DNA of 64,000 bases from Hoylesella oralis ATCC 33269 (lineage in GTDB: Bacteria > Bacteroidota > Bacteroidia > Bacteroidales > Bacteroidaceae), in the NCBI RefSeq assembly GCF_000185145.2, contig NZ_GL833119.1:434001-498000 (forward strand), written 5' to 3'. The notes beneath the pieces were generated by a model. It did not search any database, was not told where the DNA came from, and worked only from the letters and a program-made list of their open reading frames with translations. Shown here piece after piece: positions 1-9,820 of this stretch; position 1 is the stretch's first letter; every line of letters starts with the position of its first letter. The position numbers and the translations under genes were made by a program.

Positions 1-323
1 GCATGTACCTTCATACCCAAACGGTGAGCAGAAGTCAGGAAATGTCCCAGATAATCGAAGTCTTTCCGTTGATAGCCGTTCCATTCGCGCATCCGAGGAG
101 CATACTTCGAATCGAACAGAACTTCACCCGTGATCGGTCTCACGTCTATTACAACGTCCGTAAAGCCTATGTCGTGCACTTTATTCAGGTAATAATCTAT
201 GCTGTCGGTATTGCTGAAACGGCGGAAATTAGCCTCTCCGTCGAACCACATCAGCGCCCGTTTTCCTGCATACAGTTGTGTGGCAAGCGCCATAACCAAG
301 GCGATAGCAAGCAGTCTTTTCAT
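1..323 (-). CDS. GHL10-type glycosidase, partial (C-terminal part beyond the left edge)
   Basis: The gene starts at an ATG at 323 and is open to base 1, so only about 107 N-terminal residues are visible. A signal peptide (about residues 1-19, ending LYAG) is followed by the beginning of a TIM-barrel of the glycosyl-hydrolase-like 10 family (GHL10). The visible family signatures are GFTDVVIDVRP, a following GEVLFDS, and HRLGMKVHA at the edge. The second GHL10 protein of this locus (9821-11206) carries the same signatures in the same order, so the two are paralogs. This copy ends its signal peptide without a lipobox and is probably periplasmic. It starts 4 bases after the stop codon of the MFS porter and is clearly in the same operon. 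Family assignment is firm; the substrate is unknown. Confidence 0.85.
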   Translation of the reverse strand, partial: MKRLLAIALVMALATQLYAGKRALMWFDGEANFRRFSNTDSIDYYLNKVHDIGFTDVVIDVRPITGEVLFDSKYAPRMREWNGYQRKDFDYLGHFLTSAHRLGMKVH

Positions 324-327
324 ATTC

Positions 328-1731
328 TTATGATTGTTTTTCGTTCTTTTCTTTCGTCCAATAGCGTTCGATATCCTCTAAAGACATGCCCGCCGTCTCG
401 GGAACAAGTTTCCACATGATGAGCATATAGGGAATACACATCATGGCAAACAGCACAAACGTTCCTGCCGGAGACAGGTTCTCGAGCATCCAAGGCGTAA
501 GTTGTCCGATAAGATATGTACCTATCCAAAGGGCAAAACCGGCTATCGACATGGCTAATCCACGTACACTGTTGGGATACATCTCCGAGAGTAGAACCCA
601 TACAACGGCACTGATGGAGATGGCACAGCAAAAGACATAGAAAAGAAAAAAGGTAAGCATGAAGTAAACCGAGAACATATTGGGGAACATGAAGTATGCG
701 GCAATGAGAACAAGAGATGCGATCATGCCCGACACACCGTAATAAATCAGCTTATGGCGCCCCACCTTATCTATAATAAGCATGGCGATAACCGTTGTAA
801 GCATATTGACAACGCCCACCAGAACCTGACAGAACAGCGGATCGTTCATACCTGCTTCCTTGAAAATAGACGGACCATAGTAGAGTACAGCGTTCACTCC
901 CATGAACTGTCCCAATATGGCGATGCAAACACCTATTATAACCGCTTTCAATATACCCGGGCGAAGCAGCTCGCGCCACTCCGACTTTGCCTCGGAAGAC
1001 AGCATAGACGCCGTGTCCGCGATCTGCTTTTCCACGTCGCCGTTGTTCCGGTAAATCCTCGAAAAGATATGCCTTGCCTTGTTTTCCTTTGCTTTTACGA
1101 TGAACCATCTGGGACTTTCGGGAATGAAAAACAGAATTAAAAAGAACGCTGCAGCCGGCAAAGTCTCCATACCGAGCATGCCTCTCCAGACCTCGTCTGC
1201 AAAGATAAGCTGCATCCATCCTGCCGAGAATGTAGAAGACTCCGATATGTCGAGCAAGAGATAATTAACGAAATAGGCTGCAAGAAAGCCCACGGTGATG
1301 GCTAATTGGTAAAGCGAAACCAGCCTGCCCCGATAGGTAGTGACGGCAATCTCGGAAATATACATCGGCGCAACGATAGATACGATACCGATGCCCACAC
1401 CCCCTATGAGACGATAAAATACCAACCATGAGAAACTGGAACTGCCAGCACAGCCAATAGCCGACAAGGTGAAAAGGAATGCAGAGATAAACATTGTGGG
1501 ACGCCTGCCCAATCTGTCGCTCATAATTCCTGCAGAAGCAACGCCCAAAATGGAGCCTATCAGTGCACAACCCACGTACCAGCCTTGCTGCAGGGTGTTG
1601 AGAGAGAATTGAGAGGTAACTTGTTCTATCGTTCCGGATATCACTGCAGTGTCGTATCCGAACAGCAGGCCGCCTACAGCGGCAACGATTGAGAGAAAAG
1701 CTATATACCCCAATCTTACGGATGTGTTCAT
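328..1731 (-). CDS. MFS sugar porter (XylE/GalP/GLUT-like)
   Basis: This is an inner-membrane sugar:H+ symporter of the major facilitator superfamily, 467 residues, the usual length with 12 predicted membrane helices. Diagnostic sugar-porter motifs are present: GGLLFGYDTAVISG in helix 1 (residues 20-33), DRLGRRP after helix 2 (72-78), PESPRW after helix 6 (204-209) and PET near the C-terminus. The helix-5 motif is QLAIT. It sits between the DUF4434 gene upstream and the truncated GHL10 gene downstream, so it probably imports the mono- or disaccharide released by this locus. The transported sugar cannot be read from the sequence. The 227-base gap before it (1732-1958) shows no clear element. 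Confidence 0.93.
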   Translation of the reverse strand: MNTSVRLGYIAFLSIVAAVGGLLFGYDTAVISGTIEQVTSQFSLNTLQQGWYVGCALIGSILGVASAGIMSDRLGRRPTMFISAFLFTLSAIGCAGSSSFSWLVFYRLIGGVGIGIVSIVAPMYISEIAVTTYRGRLVSLYQLAITVGFLAAYFVNYLLLDISESSTFSAGWMQLIFADEVWRGMLGMETLPAAAFFLILFFIPESPRWFIVKAKENKARHIFSRIYRNNGDVEKQIADTASMLSSEAKSEWRELLRPGILKAVIIGVCIAILGQFMGVNAVLYYGPSIFKEAGMNDPLFCQVLVGVVNMLTTVIAMLIIDKVGRHKLIYYGVSGMIASLVLIAAYFMFPNMFSVYFMLTFFLFYVFCCAISISAVVWVLLSEMYPNSVRGLAMSIAGFALWIGTYLIGQLTPWMLENLSPAGTFVLFAMMCIPYMLIMWKLVPETAGMSLEDIERYWTKEKNEKQS

Positions 1732-1958
1732 TGTTGTTGTTTTATATTATGGTAGATTCAATGATTTCTGAAGTTTTTTTGGCCAAACGTTTTGTCCTAT
1801 GTTCCGGCATAATTCGTTTTCCCGTTATAACAAACTGCTATTCATAGTATTGCTACATGGTATATATAAGCCGCATAGATGGGAAATGTAAGGACGACAG
1901 ATGGAATATCTAATCCGGACGTATAACAAACGTGTCGTTGCCAATCTTATATTTCGGT

Positions 1959-3053
1959 TCATGTTATATTGAAATATTCCTTATATCTGTCGTAAAGATG
2001 ATGGGCTTGGATATAGGCCGATTGCGGGCTCATGAAGTGAGAAAACTCGAACGTAATGCCCTTGTCGTATCGGCATCTGTGTGCTGCTTCCAGCTTCATT
2101 CGCAGCTTATCGAACTTTATCGGCAAGAAATGTATCGGCATGTCGCGGTCGAAAGTCTCGGCATTTGTCCAACATTGCATGCCGTATTTGTCTGCCAACT
2201 TCTTATTTACGGTAAAGAAAGCATCCAATTCATCATAGTCTATGTGCCCGTCTTGGAATGCGCAAGCGTCTACCACATCGTGTATACCGTCGAAAATCTC
2301 GTTCCATTCCTTCTCATGTTGCTGTACGGAAACGGCTTGGTCGTTCGTCATTTTGCCTGTACCCATTACGGCTTTTTTACCGTCTATCCACGGAGAAATG
2401 AAAACAGGCAGGCCTCCCGATACGTCTTTACATTGCTTGCCCATCGTATGGAACGTATTGATGGCACCTTTTGTCTGCCGGCTTATCTCCGTACTTATAT
2501 ACCAACCTTTGAAACTTTTGTGCTTTCCATAGAGCTTCCATGCCTCTTCGATGACATATTTGTTGTCTTCCAATTCCTGCGACATATCGCCCGTGTCCCA
2601 GTAATGCCCCGAGTCGTAAAGGCCGAAATAGAACTTCATTCCGTATTTGTCTGCCAACCTGAGAAACATGTCGATCAGATCTACCGAAGGCATGTAACAT
2701 CCTTTCTTTAATAAATAAGGTGAAGGATAAGTAATGAATTTGCGGTATCCCGCGCGAATAACGATCACCGTGTCGATGCCGATGGCCTTCATGTAACGGA
2801 AATCCTGCTCCCATTCCTTCTCTCCCCAGTTCTGATGAGGGATGTCATGCGATATTTCGTCTAAGAAAGTTCCTGTTATTCGCAGGCCGTTGTCCTTCTT
2901 TACAAGATAGCGAGAGGTATCTCCATTCTCTTTAGGCAGTACCGGTTGCTGCTGCGGCAACAGCCTCTCTTTGGCGTTCAGCAACTGTGGAGCTACCACG
3001 GCCGACAGACCTGCAAGCATTGTTTTCTCAATAAATTTTCTTCTGCTTACCAT
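1959..3053 (-). CDS. DUF4434 protein with twin-arginine signal
   Basis: A 364-residue exported protein. The N-terminus reads SRRKFIEK followed by a hydrophobic stretch, a good Tat signal. The rest matches my recollection of DUF4434, a TIM-barrel family of Bacteroidetes suspected to be glycosidases. Signature stretches are RITGTFLDEI, a W-x(4)-W-x(2)-D-F-R-Y-M-K segment, IDTVIVIRAGYR and KGWYISTEI (the Glu after STE is a candidate acid). It is the first gene of the minus arm and is transcribed divergently from SusC. No enzyme activity is established to my knowledge, so the catalytic role is inference from fold and context. Confidence 0.75.
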   Translation of the reverse strand: MVSRRKFIEKTMLAGLSAVVAPQLLNAKERLLPQQQPVLPKENGDTSRYLVKKDNGLRITGTFLDEISHDIPHQNWGEKEWEQDFRYMKAIGIDTVIVIRAGYRKFITYPSPYLLKKGCYMPSVDLIDMFLRLADKYGMKFYFGLYDSGHYWDTGDMSQELEDNKYVIEEAWKLYGKHKSFKGWYISTEISRQTKGAINTFHTMGKQCKDVSGGLPVFISPWIDGKKAVMGTGKMTNDQAVSVQQHEKEWNEIFDGIHDVVDACAFQDGHIDYDELDAFFTVNKKLADKYGMQCWTNAETFDRDMPIHFLPIKFDKLRMKLEAAHRCRYDKGITFEFSHFMSPQSAYIQAHHLYDRYKEYFNIT

Positions 3054-3108
3054 TTTATTAATTAAGGTTTAATTATTTAATCTTTGAATTAAATTCGGGT
3101 GCAATTTA

Positions 3109-3116
3109 CAAAAATA
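3109..3116 (-). promoter_or_regulatory. -7 box of the minus PUL arm
   Basis: On the minus strand these bases read TATTTTTG, a match to the Bacteroidales -7 consensus TAnnTTTG, 56 bases before the DUF4434 start. No well-spaced -33 TTTG is visible, so the call is moderate. Confidence 0.45.
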
Positions 3117-3148
3117 TTAAGTATTAGCCAAAGATTTATTGAAAAAAT

Positions 3149-3180
3149 TTTGGAAGTTAGTATAATTAAGCCTATATTTG
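3149..3180 (+). promoter_or_regulatory. Consensus Bacteroidales promoter of the SusC operon
   Basis: TTTG at 3149-3152, a 20-base spacer and TATATTTG at 3173-3180 match the primary-sigma consensus of Bacteroidetes. The expected start is near 3187, leaving a leader of about 40 bases before the SusC ATG at 3227. Confidence 0.75.
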
Positions 3181-3226
3181 CACAGAATTTTCTATCAATA
3201 TCATGCTTTAACTAAAAATTACTTTT

Positions 3227-6200
3227 ATGTTCTTTGTTACTTTATTTCAAAAGTTCCTTTCACAACACAGGTTTGCTTTGCTGCTTTGGATGCTTTTGTT
3301 CGTTGCTGCTTATCCGAGTAATGCACAGAACATTATTCAGGGAGTTGTGAAAGATGCTGCCGGCGAGGCTCTTGTCGGTGTAAGCGTCTTGGTGAAGGGA
3401 AGCGCCGGAAATGGTACGATTACGAATATCAATGGAAATTACAGTATTCGTGCCGATGCTCGCGATGTACTTCTATTCTCTTATGTTGGTATGAAGAGTC
3501 AAGAAATCAGGGTTGGTAACAGGCGTACTGTAGATGTGATAATGGAAGACGATGCCTCAACATTGAACGATGTTGTGGTAGTTGGATACGGTACAGCCAA
3601 GAAACAATCGCTCACAGGAGCCGTATCTGCCATTAAAGGCGATGAGTTGCTCAAAGGCCCTTCTACCAATGTATCGAGTTTACTCGGTGGAAAGTTACCC
3701 GGACTTTCTTCCGTACAGGAGTCCGGAGAGCCGGGTAAAGACCAAGCATCTTTAAGAATTCGCGGTTCTCAATACAATGCATTATATATTGTGGATGGCA
3801 TGCCTCGTTCGATAAGCGATATCGATCCGAACGACATTGAGAGTATCTCTGTACTGAAAGATGGCGCTTCGGCAGCTGTTTACGGACTGAATGCAGCCGG
3901 CGGCGTGGTTATCGTGACAACTAAAAAAGGGCGTGAAGGGAAACCGCAGCTTAGTTACAGCGGCCAATATGGTATCTCTGTAAATGCCAATTTCCCCGAG
4001 TTTATGAATGGTCCCGAGTTTGCACATTATTATAATATGGCAGACATGATGGACAAACTGGCCAATGGTACGATTACGAAACGTGAAGACTATAAGCCCA
4101 TTTTTACGGAGAAAAACATAAAGGATATGCTCAACGGAGATCCTACAGACGGATGGGATAATGTGAATTATATAGATAAAGTGTTCGGCACCGGTACCAA
4201 TGTAAAGCATAATTTGGTTTTACAGGGTGGAACATCCGATATGCACTATCTGCTATCCGGTGGGTTTATGAACCAGAAAGGAAATATCGACAACTTCGAT
4301 TACCGCCGTTATAACATGCGTGTCAATCTGGATTCCAAACTCGGAAAGGATTGGAAGATTACTTTCGGTGCCCTTGGAAATGTGGGAAGACGGCGTACCC
4401 CGGGCTATAACTCGGGCGGTTCTGACGACGGTTCCGAGGTTTCCCACGAAGTGGGGTGGCTCTCTATCGGGCATCAAGCTATTATGATGCGCCCTTATTT
4501 GCCGGAACAATACAAAGGTCTCTATACGGGTACAATACCTAATAATGCCTCCGTAGTTTACAGTCCGTTGGCTGCCATCTATCAATCCGGCTATAAAAAG
4601 ACCAACAGTTTCGAGCTTAATTCCAATCTCTCGCTTGAATATGCCGCACCGTGGCTAACCGGTCTTACGTTTAAAGCTGCGGGTTCTTACGATTATCTTT
4701 CCTCGCAAAATAAGAACTTGGATACACCTTATCAGACTTATACTATGTCGACAGCATCCGATAGTTTCGGTGTGTACTCGTTAAAAGATGATCCGCGCGA
4801 CGCAAGCTCTAACCTAAATCATGTGGGCGATGGGCAATATACATCGCAACAGCTGGTAGGACAGTTGAGTATAGAGTATGCCAGACTCCTCGGAAAGCAT
4901 AATATAGATGCAATGCTCTTGGTGGAAGCCCGCGATTGGAAGGAAAACGGATTTTCTGCCTATGCCTATCATGTACCTTTTGCAGAACTTCCCGAGCTCT
5001 CTTTAGGTGATGCCATTGAAAAGAATCCGATTGCCGGATACAGCGGACATACCCGTACTGCCGGTTATATCTTCCGTTTAAAATATGATTATGCCAATAC
5101 TTATCTGGCAGAATTCAGCGGCAGATACGACGGCTCCTATAACTTCAGCGGTAATGTATCCAATAAGCGATGGGGCTTTTTCCCGTCTTTGTCTCTCGGT
5201 TGGAGGATCACTAACGAGAAATTCATGGAGCAATCTAAATCATGGCTCGATGATTTGAAAATCCGTTTGTCCGTAGGTTTACTTGGTAATGATGGTGTTC
5301 CGCCCTACTCTTTTCTTAGTACCTACGACTTCGGAACAAACTGGATTTCCAACGGAACAGCTTACCGTTCGCTGTATTCTACCGCTATTCCTAATTTAGA
5401 GCTCACTTGGTCTAAGACGCGTTCACAGAATATCGGGTTCGATGCTACGTTGTGGCACGGCCTTTTAGGATTAGAATTCGACTGGTTCTATAACCTGAAT
5501 TACGACCTGTTGGCAAGAATGGGAGGCGATAAGGCTCCCTCAATGGGTGGTTATTACCCTACGTGGAAAAATAATAACCGCTATTGCAATTATGGTTTTG
5601 AATGGTCGATCAGTCATCGCAACCGTTTCACATTGGCAGGTAGTCCATTCGATTATTCCGTCAACTTAAACATGACTTACGCTAAAAGCAAATGGTTGCG
5701 TTATCCGGATAGTCCCAATACAATGGAATGGCGTAAGGTGGTCGGTACCAGTGTAGATGCTTACTATGCATGGGAAGCTGAAGGCTTATTCCGTTCGGAA
5801 GAAGAGATTACGAAATCGGCATGGTATGGTAGCCGCCCTAATGTAGGTGACATTAAATATAAAGACAAGAACGGAGATAATGTGATTGATGAGCAGGATA
5901 AAGCTATTATCGGTCGCAGTAACAGGCCACAAGTGATGATGGGACTTAACATCGGGGCATCGTGGAACGGGTTCGATCTGAATTTACAGTTCACAGGAGG
6001 ATTTAAGTTCGACGTCTCTTTATTGGGTACTTATTACAATGGATATGATGATAATACGGTATGGTCGCAGACTTTCAAGGAAGGAGCTAATTCTCCTTTA
6101 TGGCTTGTAAGAGATTCTTACAGCATTGACAATCCAAATGGTAAATATCCGCGTATAACTCTTTCACAGACCAGTCATGGGGGTAATAACGGTTTAGCTT

Positions 6201-6442
6201 CCACCTTTTGGATGCGGAAAGGCGATTACATCCGTTTAAAGACTGCTCAATTGGGATATACGTTGCCGAAAGCATGGATACATTTCGTGGGTATTCAAAG
6301 AGTACGTGTATTTGTTGAAGGTTCCAACCTGTTCACGCTTGACGATCTGCCTACAGGTATCGATCCGGAATCTCCCCGAGTTAATAACGGTTACTACCCG
6401 CAACAGCGTACGTTTATGGGCGGTATCAATATTACATTCTGA
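3227..6442 (+). CDS. SusC-like TonB-dependent transporter (PUL 1)
   Basis: A 1071-residue outer-membrane importer of glycan fragments. Order of parts: signal peptide to about residue 34 (cleavage after SNAQ), a carboxypeptidase-D-like regulatory domain (IIQGVVKDAAGEALVGVSV, about 36-115), the LNDVVVVGYGTAKK segment, a plug domain (IRGSQYNALYIVDG, VLKDGASAAVYG), then a 22-strand barrel ending in the aromatic residue of INITF. Length is normal. It has no STN domain, so it is not expected to signal to an anti-sigma factor. It is followed after 20 bases by its SusD partner. The substrate is unknown. Confidence 0.96.
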   Translation: MFFVTLFQKFLSQHRFALLLWMLLFVAAYPSNAQNIIQGVVKDAAGEALVGVSVLVKGSAGNGTITNINGNYSIRADARDVLLFSYVGMKSQEIRVGNRRTVDVIMEDDASTLNDVVVVGYGTAKKQSLTGAVSAIKGDELLKGPSTNVSSLLGGKLPGLSSVQESGEPGKDQASLRIRGSQYNALYIVDGMPRSISDIDPNDIESISVLKDGASAAVYGLNAAGGVVIVTTKKGREGKPQLSYSGQYGISVNANFPEFMNGPEFAHYYNMADMMDKLANGTITKREDYKPIFTEKNIKDMLNGDPTDGWDNVNYIDKVFGTGTNVKHNLVLQGGTSDMHYLLSGGFMNQKGNIDNFDYRRYNMRVNLDSKLGKDWKITFGALGNVGRRRTPGYNSGGSDDGSEVSHEVGWLSIGHQAIMMRPYLPEQYKGLYTGTIPNNASVVYSPLAAIYQSGYKKTNSFELNSNLSLEYAAPWLTGLTFKAAGSYDYLSSQNKNLDTPYQTYTMSTASDSFGVYSLKDDPRDASSNLNHVGDGQYTSQQLVGQLSIEYARLLGKHNIDAMLLVEARDWKENGFSAYAYHVPFAELPELSLGDAIEKNPIAGYSGHTRTAGYIFRLKYDYANTYLAEFSGRYDGSYNFSGNVSNKRWGFFPSLSLGWRITNEKFMEQSKSWLDDLKIRLSVGLLGNDGVPPYSFLSTYDFGTNWISNGTAYRSLYSTAIPNLELTWSKTRSQNIGFDATLWHGLLGLEFDWFYNLNYDLLARMGGDKAPSMGGYYPTWKNNNRYCNYGFEWSISHRNRFTLAGSPFDYSVNLNMTYAKSKWLRYPDSPNTMEWRKVVGTSVDAYYAWEAEGLFRSEEEITKSAWYGSRPNVGDIKYKDKNGDNVIDEQDKAIIGRSNRPQVMMGLNIGASWNGFDLNLQFTGGFKFDVSLLGTYYNGYDDNTVWSQTFKEGANSPLWLVRDSYSIDNPNGKYPRITLSQTSHGGNNGLASTFWMRKGDYIRLKTAQLGYTLPKAWIHFVGIQRVRVFVEGSNLFTLDDLPTGIDPESPRVNNGYYPQQRTFMGGINITF

Positions 6443-6462
6443 TTTTATAAACCGATTGAATT

Positions 6463-8109
6463 ATGAAAGTGAAATATTTAGTTTTATTTATAACTGCTTT
6501 TGTCGGATTGACTTCGTGCAATGATTTTCTCGATATAGATCCTACGGATAAGGCAACCGAAAAAATCGTATGGAGCCGTGCGGAATACGCAAGGATGGCA
6601 GTAAACGATTTCTATGAGGGTATTCCACGGTTAGGCAGTTATAACAATTATCAGTGTCTGGCAGGAATGACGGAAGGATTGACCGATGAGTTCAAATACG
6701 GTAATATGAACTACAACGCCGAGAACTACATTCCCAATGAAATATCTTATGGAGGTATGGTGCTGACTGCCAGCTACGTGGATGTGTATATGGGAATATG
6801 GGAAAGCACATACGAGTATATCCGTCGTGTGAACGAAGCCTTATCAAGGTTGAATGCAAGCAGTCTCGATAGTGTAACCACGAAACAACTTTCAGGAGAA
6901 CTACACTTCTTCCGCGGCATGTATTACTTTGAATTGTTGAAACGCTATCATCAGGCGATCCTATATACGGAAGATCTTTCACAGATAAATACGAACAAAG
7001 CCATGGGTTCGGAAGAAGATTGCTGGACTTTTGTTTATAACGATTTGAAGTACGCTGGCGAACATCTGTCGGTCAGCAATAGTCCTACCGGAAGACTAAC
7101 GAGTGGAGCGGCTTACGCATTGATGTCAAGAGTCATGCTATATTGCCAGAATTGGAATGCCGTAAAAGAGGCTTGCGAAAAGGTTATCGCAATGGGATAC
7201 ACTTTGACGGCCAACTATGCAGATGCCTTTACATCTGGTAATAGCGAAGCTATTTTCCAATACAGTTACAGTGTAGCAGGTAATGTGACTCATAACTTCG
7301 ACGGATATTATGCTCCCGGTGGCGATCATACACTTGCAGGCAATACGATGTATGGTGGTTTCGCAACACCCACGCAAGAAATGATCGAAGAATATGAATT
7401 AAAAACCGGTGGCAAAGCCGATTGGAGTACATGGCATACAACCGACGGTACGACTCAAGAACCTCCGTACGACCAATTGGAACCACGCTTCCATGCTACA
7501 ATTTTGTATAACAAATCTATATGGAAAGAACGTACGATAGAACCATATATCGGCGGAGCAGACGGCTGGTGTACGTGGCAGGTTGATCCTCAAACAGAGG
7601 GACGTACCACAACCGGTTATTATCTTCGCAAGTTAGTCGACGAAAAACACTATTTTGCTACACAGCAGTCCAGTTCGCAGCCTTGGATAGCTTTCCGCTT
7701 GGGCGAAGTCTATCTGAATTATGCCGAGGCCTGTTTTCGTTTGAATGATAATACAAATGCAATGAAGTATATCAACTTGGTAAGAACCCGTGTCGGTCTT
7801 CCCGAAATCAAAGGGCAAAGCGGTGAACAGTTGTTCCAGTCCCTTCGTCACGAGCGCAAAGTAGAACTGGCTTTCGAAGGACTTTATTATTGGGATATGC
7901 GGCGTTGGGGCCTTTCCACATCCGAGCTTACAGGCATCCGACGCCATGGATTGAAAATAATAAAAAACGATGATGGTACTTTTACTTACTCTTATGTAGA
8001 GGTAGACAACCAAAACCTTGATTATCCTGCTAAGATGAATCGTTTCCCGATACCGCTAAAAGAAATAGAAAACAATAGGGAAATAGAGCAGTTCGCAGAA
8101 TGGAAATAA
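6463..8109 (+). CDS. SusD/RagB-family glycan-binding lipoprotein (PUL 1)
   Basis: A 548-residue surface lipoprotein that caps the SusC barrel. A lipobox ends at Cys19 (VGLTSCNDF). The classic RagB/SusD layout follows: TPR-like helices with HFFRGMYYFELLKRY, and a C-terminal half with WIAFRLGEVYLNYAEA and LRHERKVELAFEG. It belongs to the SusD_RagB type, unlike the two SusD-like_2 proteins later in the window. It is translationally close to SusC (20 bases) and to the next gene (16 bases). Confidence 0.95.
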   Translation: MKVKYLVLFITAFVGLTSCNDFLDIDPTDKATEKIVWSRAEYARMAVNDFYEGIPRLGSYNNYQCLAGMTEGLTDEFKYGNMNYNAENYIPNEISYGGMVLTASYVDVYMGIWESTYEYIRRVNEALSRLNASSLDSVTTKQLSGELHFFRGMYYFELLKRYHQAILYTEDLSQINTNKAMGSEEDCWTFVYNDLKYAGEHLSVSNSPTGRLTSGAAYALMSRVMLYCQNWNAVKEACEKVIAMGYTLTANYADAFTSGNSEAIFQYSYSVAGNVTHNFDGYYAPGGDHTLAGNTMYGGFATPTQEMIEEYELKTGGKADWSTWHTTDGTTQEPPYDQLEPRFHATILYNKSIWKERTIEPYIGGADGWCTWQVDPQTEGRTTTGYYLRKLVDEKHYFATQQSSSQPWIAFRLGEVYLNYAEACFRLNDNTNAMKYINLVRTRVGLPEIKGQSGEQLFQSLRHERKVELAFEGLYYWDMRRWGLSTSELTGIRRHGLKIIKNDDGTFTYSYVEVDNQNLDYPAKMNRFPIPLKEIENNREIEQFAEWK

Positions 8110-8125
8110 CTAAAACTACAAATAT

Positions 8126-9814
8126 ATGAACAAGTATTTTGCGTATATATGTGCTTTTCTGTTTACGGCTGTGGTTACGGGCAGCTGTGCAGACGAGGAG
8201 AACGTTGCGCCCACGGCCGATCGTTCCGGCATAACAAGTTTGAAAGCCTACTTTACATCGGGGCCGAATATCGATAAATTGGCAATAGACTGGGCTATTC
8301 CCAACAATGCTTCCGTAACTGATTATGTGATTCCCGTTCCCTACTATTATCCAGAAGAGAGCGACGAAACAACGGCCGAGTATATGAAGTCGATGAAACT
8401 GGTGGCCACTTTGGAGAACAATTGCACGATAAGCCCAGCCCTGTCGGTGCTCGATCTAAACCAAAAGAATACCTTCACTTATACCGATCCTTACGGAAAC
8501 AAGAAAGATATCACAATTTCCGGTAAGATGACAAGATCGAACAAATGCGCACTAAAGGCTTTCTTCCTAACCTCTAATGAACTTACAGGTATTATTGATG
8601 AAGATAATAAGACGGTATCCATTATGACTGGAGAAGATCTTTCACAGGCAACAGCGGAAGTTACGCTTTCTGCACATGCTACGATCAGCCCAGATCCGTC
8701 TATACCTCATGACATGAACAATGGTATACAGTTTACTGTTACTGCCGACAATGGTACCGACAAAGCTGTTTATCAGGTGAACCGCTTCATTCCGCCAAAG
8801 CTGCAAAACGGTTATCGCAAGGGCAGTGAGACGCTGCTCTTTGAGAAAGACATGACAACACTGGGCGTAACAGACGCCAACGCCATACATCCCACGCTGG
8901 CATGTATCGGCCGGCATGTGATATTGAACTTGGGCGATGGTTCGACGCCACAGTATTTCAAGAAAGCCACCGGAACAAAGCTCGGCACCATTGATATAGG
9001 AGATGCCATTCCCACCGGAGCGATCACAAGCGACAATAACGGCAACATGCTCATCTGCAACTATGCTGGCAGCGGCTCCGTGCTTAACATTTACAAGACC
9101 AATTCCGTTACCGTTAAGCCTACATTATTGATATCTTACAATAATCAATTAGGTGTGGGAATGGGTTCACGTCTGCATGTACAGGGCGACCTTGCCAAGG
9201 ATGCTATCATCACAGCCACGGTAGACAATTCAACGAACTGTATCCGATGGATCGTGAGTAACGGCGTAGTGGGTTCACCCGAGAACATTCTCTTCAGCGG
9301 AGTAAATGCATGGGGAGGGCAAGACAGCAATGCAAAGGTGGTGGCACGTTCTGCTAATGTGGCCGACGGTTGCTTCTTCGATTATTACAACGGAGGTGCC
9401 GATAAACTATATTTTGCCAATGCATGGACTAATCCTACCGGCCTGATGGCCAATACATCGGGCTCTGCATGGGGCTTTAACGACGGTGCGATAGATACGC
9501 GTGAATTTAACAATGCGAAGTATTTCACACTGTTTGAGATTGGGTATTGGCCCAGCTGGGGGCTTCCCGGCCATGTCTATCTGTACGATGCTTCTAATCC
9601 ATCATCCCTCTCGGGAGACGTTGCAAGCAGCGGAGCGCTTAAATATACATATAAGGTAGCTGATCTATACGGCACGGTGGGCTTTGCCGGCGACGGCCGT
9701 TTCGGCGACGTACTCATGACACCTTCCGAAGATGGTTACTTCCTCTACATTTTCTATGCATCCAACACCCATTTGTCGTTCGGTGGACTCCAAATAGACT
9801 GTATTGATAAATAG
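8126..9814 (+). CDS. DUF5018/DUF4623-like surface lipoprotein (SusE/F position)
   Basis: A 562-residue lipoprotein with lipobox Cys21 (VTGSCADEEN); the acidic residues after the Cys resemble the Bacteroidetes surface-export signal. The N-terminal half is made of Ig-like repeats, with segments such as KAFFLTSNELTG and QFTVTADNGTDKAVYQV that recall DUF5018. The C-terminal half has repeated blade-like stretches (GAITSDNNGNMLICNY, GRFGDVLMTPSEDGYFLYIF) suggestive of a beta-propeller, as in DUF4623. The position after SusC/SusD is that of surface glycan-binding proteins, so substrate capture is the likely role. The Pfam names are from memory and need a profile search. Confidence 0.65.
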   Translation: MNKYFAYICAFLFTAVVTGSCADEENVAPTADRSGITSLKAYFTSGPNIDKLAIDWAIPNNASVTDYVIPVPYYYPEESDETTAEYMKSMKLVATLENNCTISPALSVLDLNQKNTFTYTDPYGNKKDITISGKMTRSNKCALKAFFLTSNELTGIIDEDNKTVSIMTGEDLSQATAEVTLSAHATISPDPSIPHDMNNGIQFTVTADNGTDKAVYQVNRFIPPKLQNGYRKGSETLLFEKDMTTLGVTDANAIHPTLACIGRHVILNLGDGSTPQYFKKATGTKLGTIDIGDAIPTGAITSDNNGNMLICNYAGSGSVLNIYKTNSVTVKPTLLISYNNQLGVGMGSRLHVQGDLAKDAIITATVDNSTNCIRWIVSNGVVGSPENILFSGVNAWGGQDSNAKVVARSANVADGCFFDYYNGGADKLYFANAWTNPTGLMANTSGSAWGFNDGAIDTREFNNAKYFTLFEIGYWPSWGLPGHVYLYDASNPSSLSGDVASSGALKYTYKVADLYGTVGFAGDGRFGDVLMTPSEDGYFLYIFYASNTHLSFGGLQIDCIDK

Positions 9815-9820
9815 TACATT

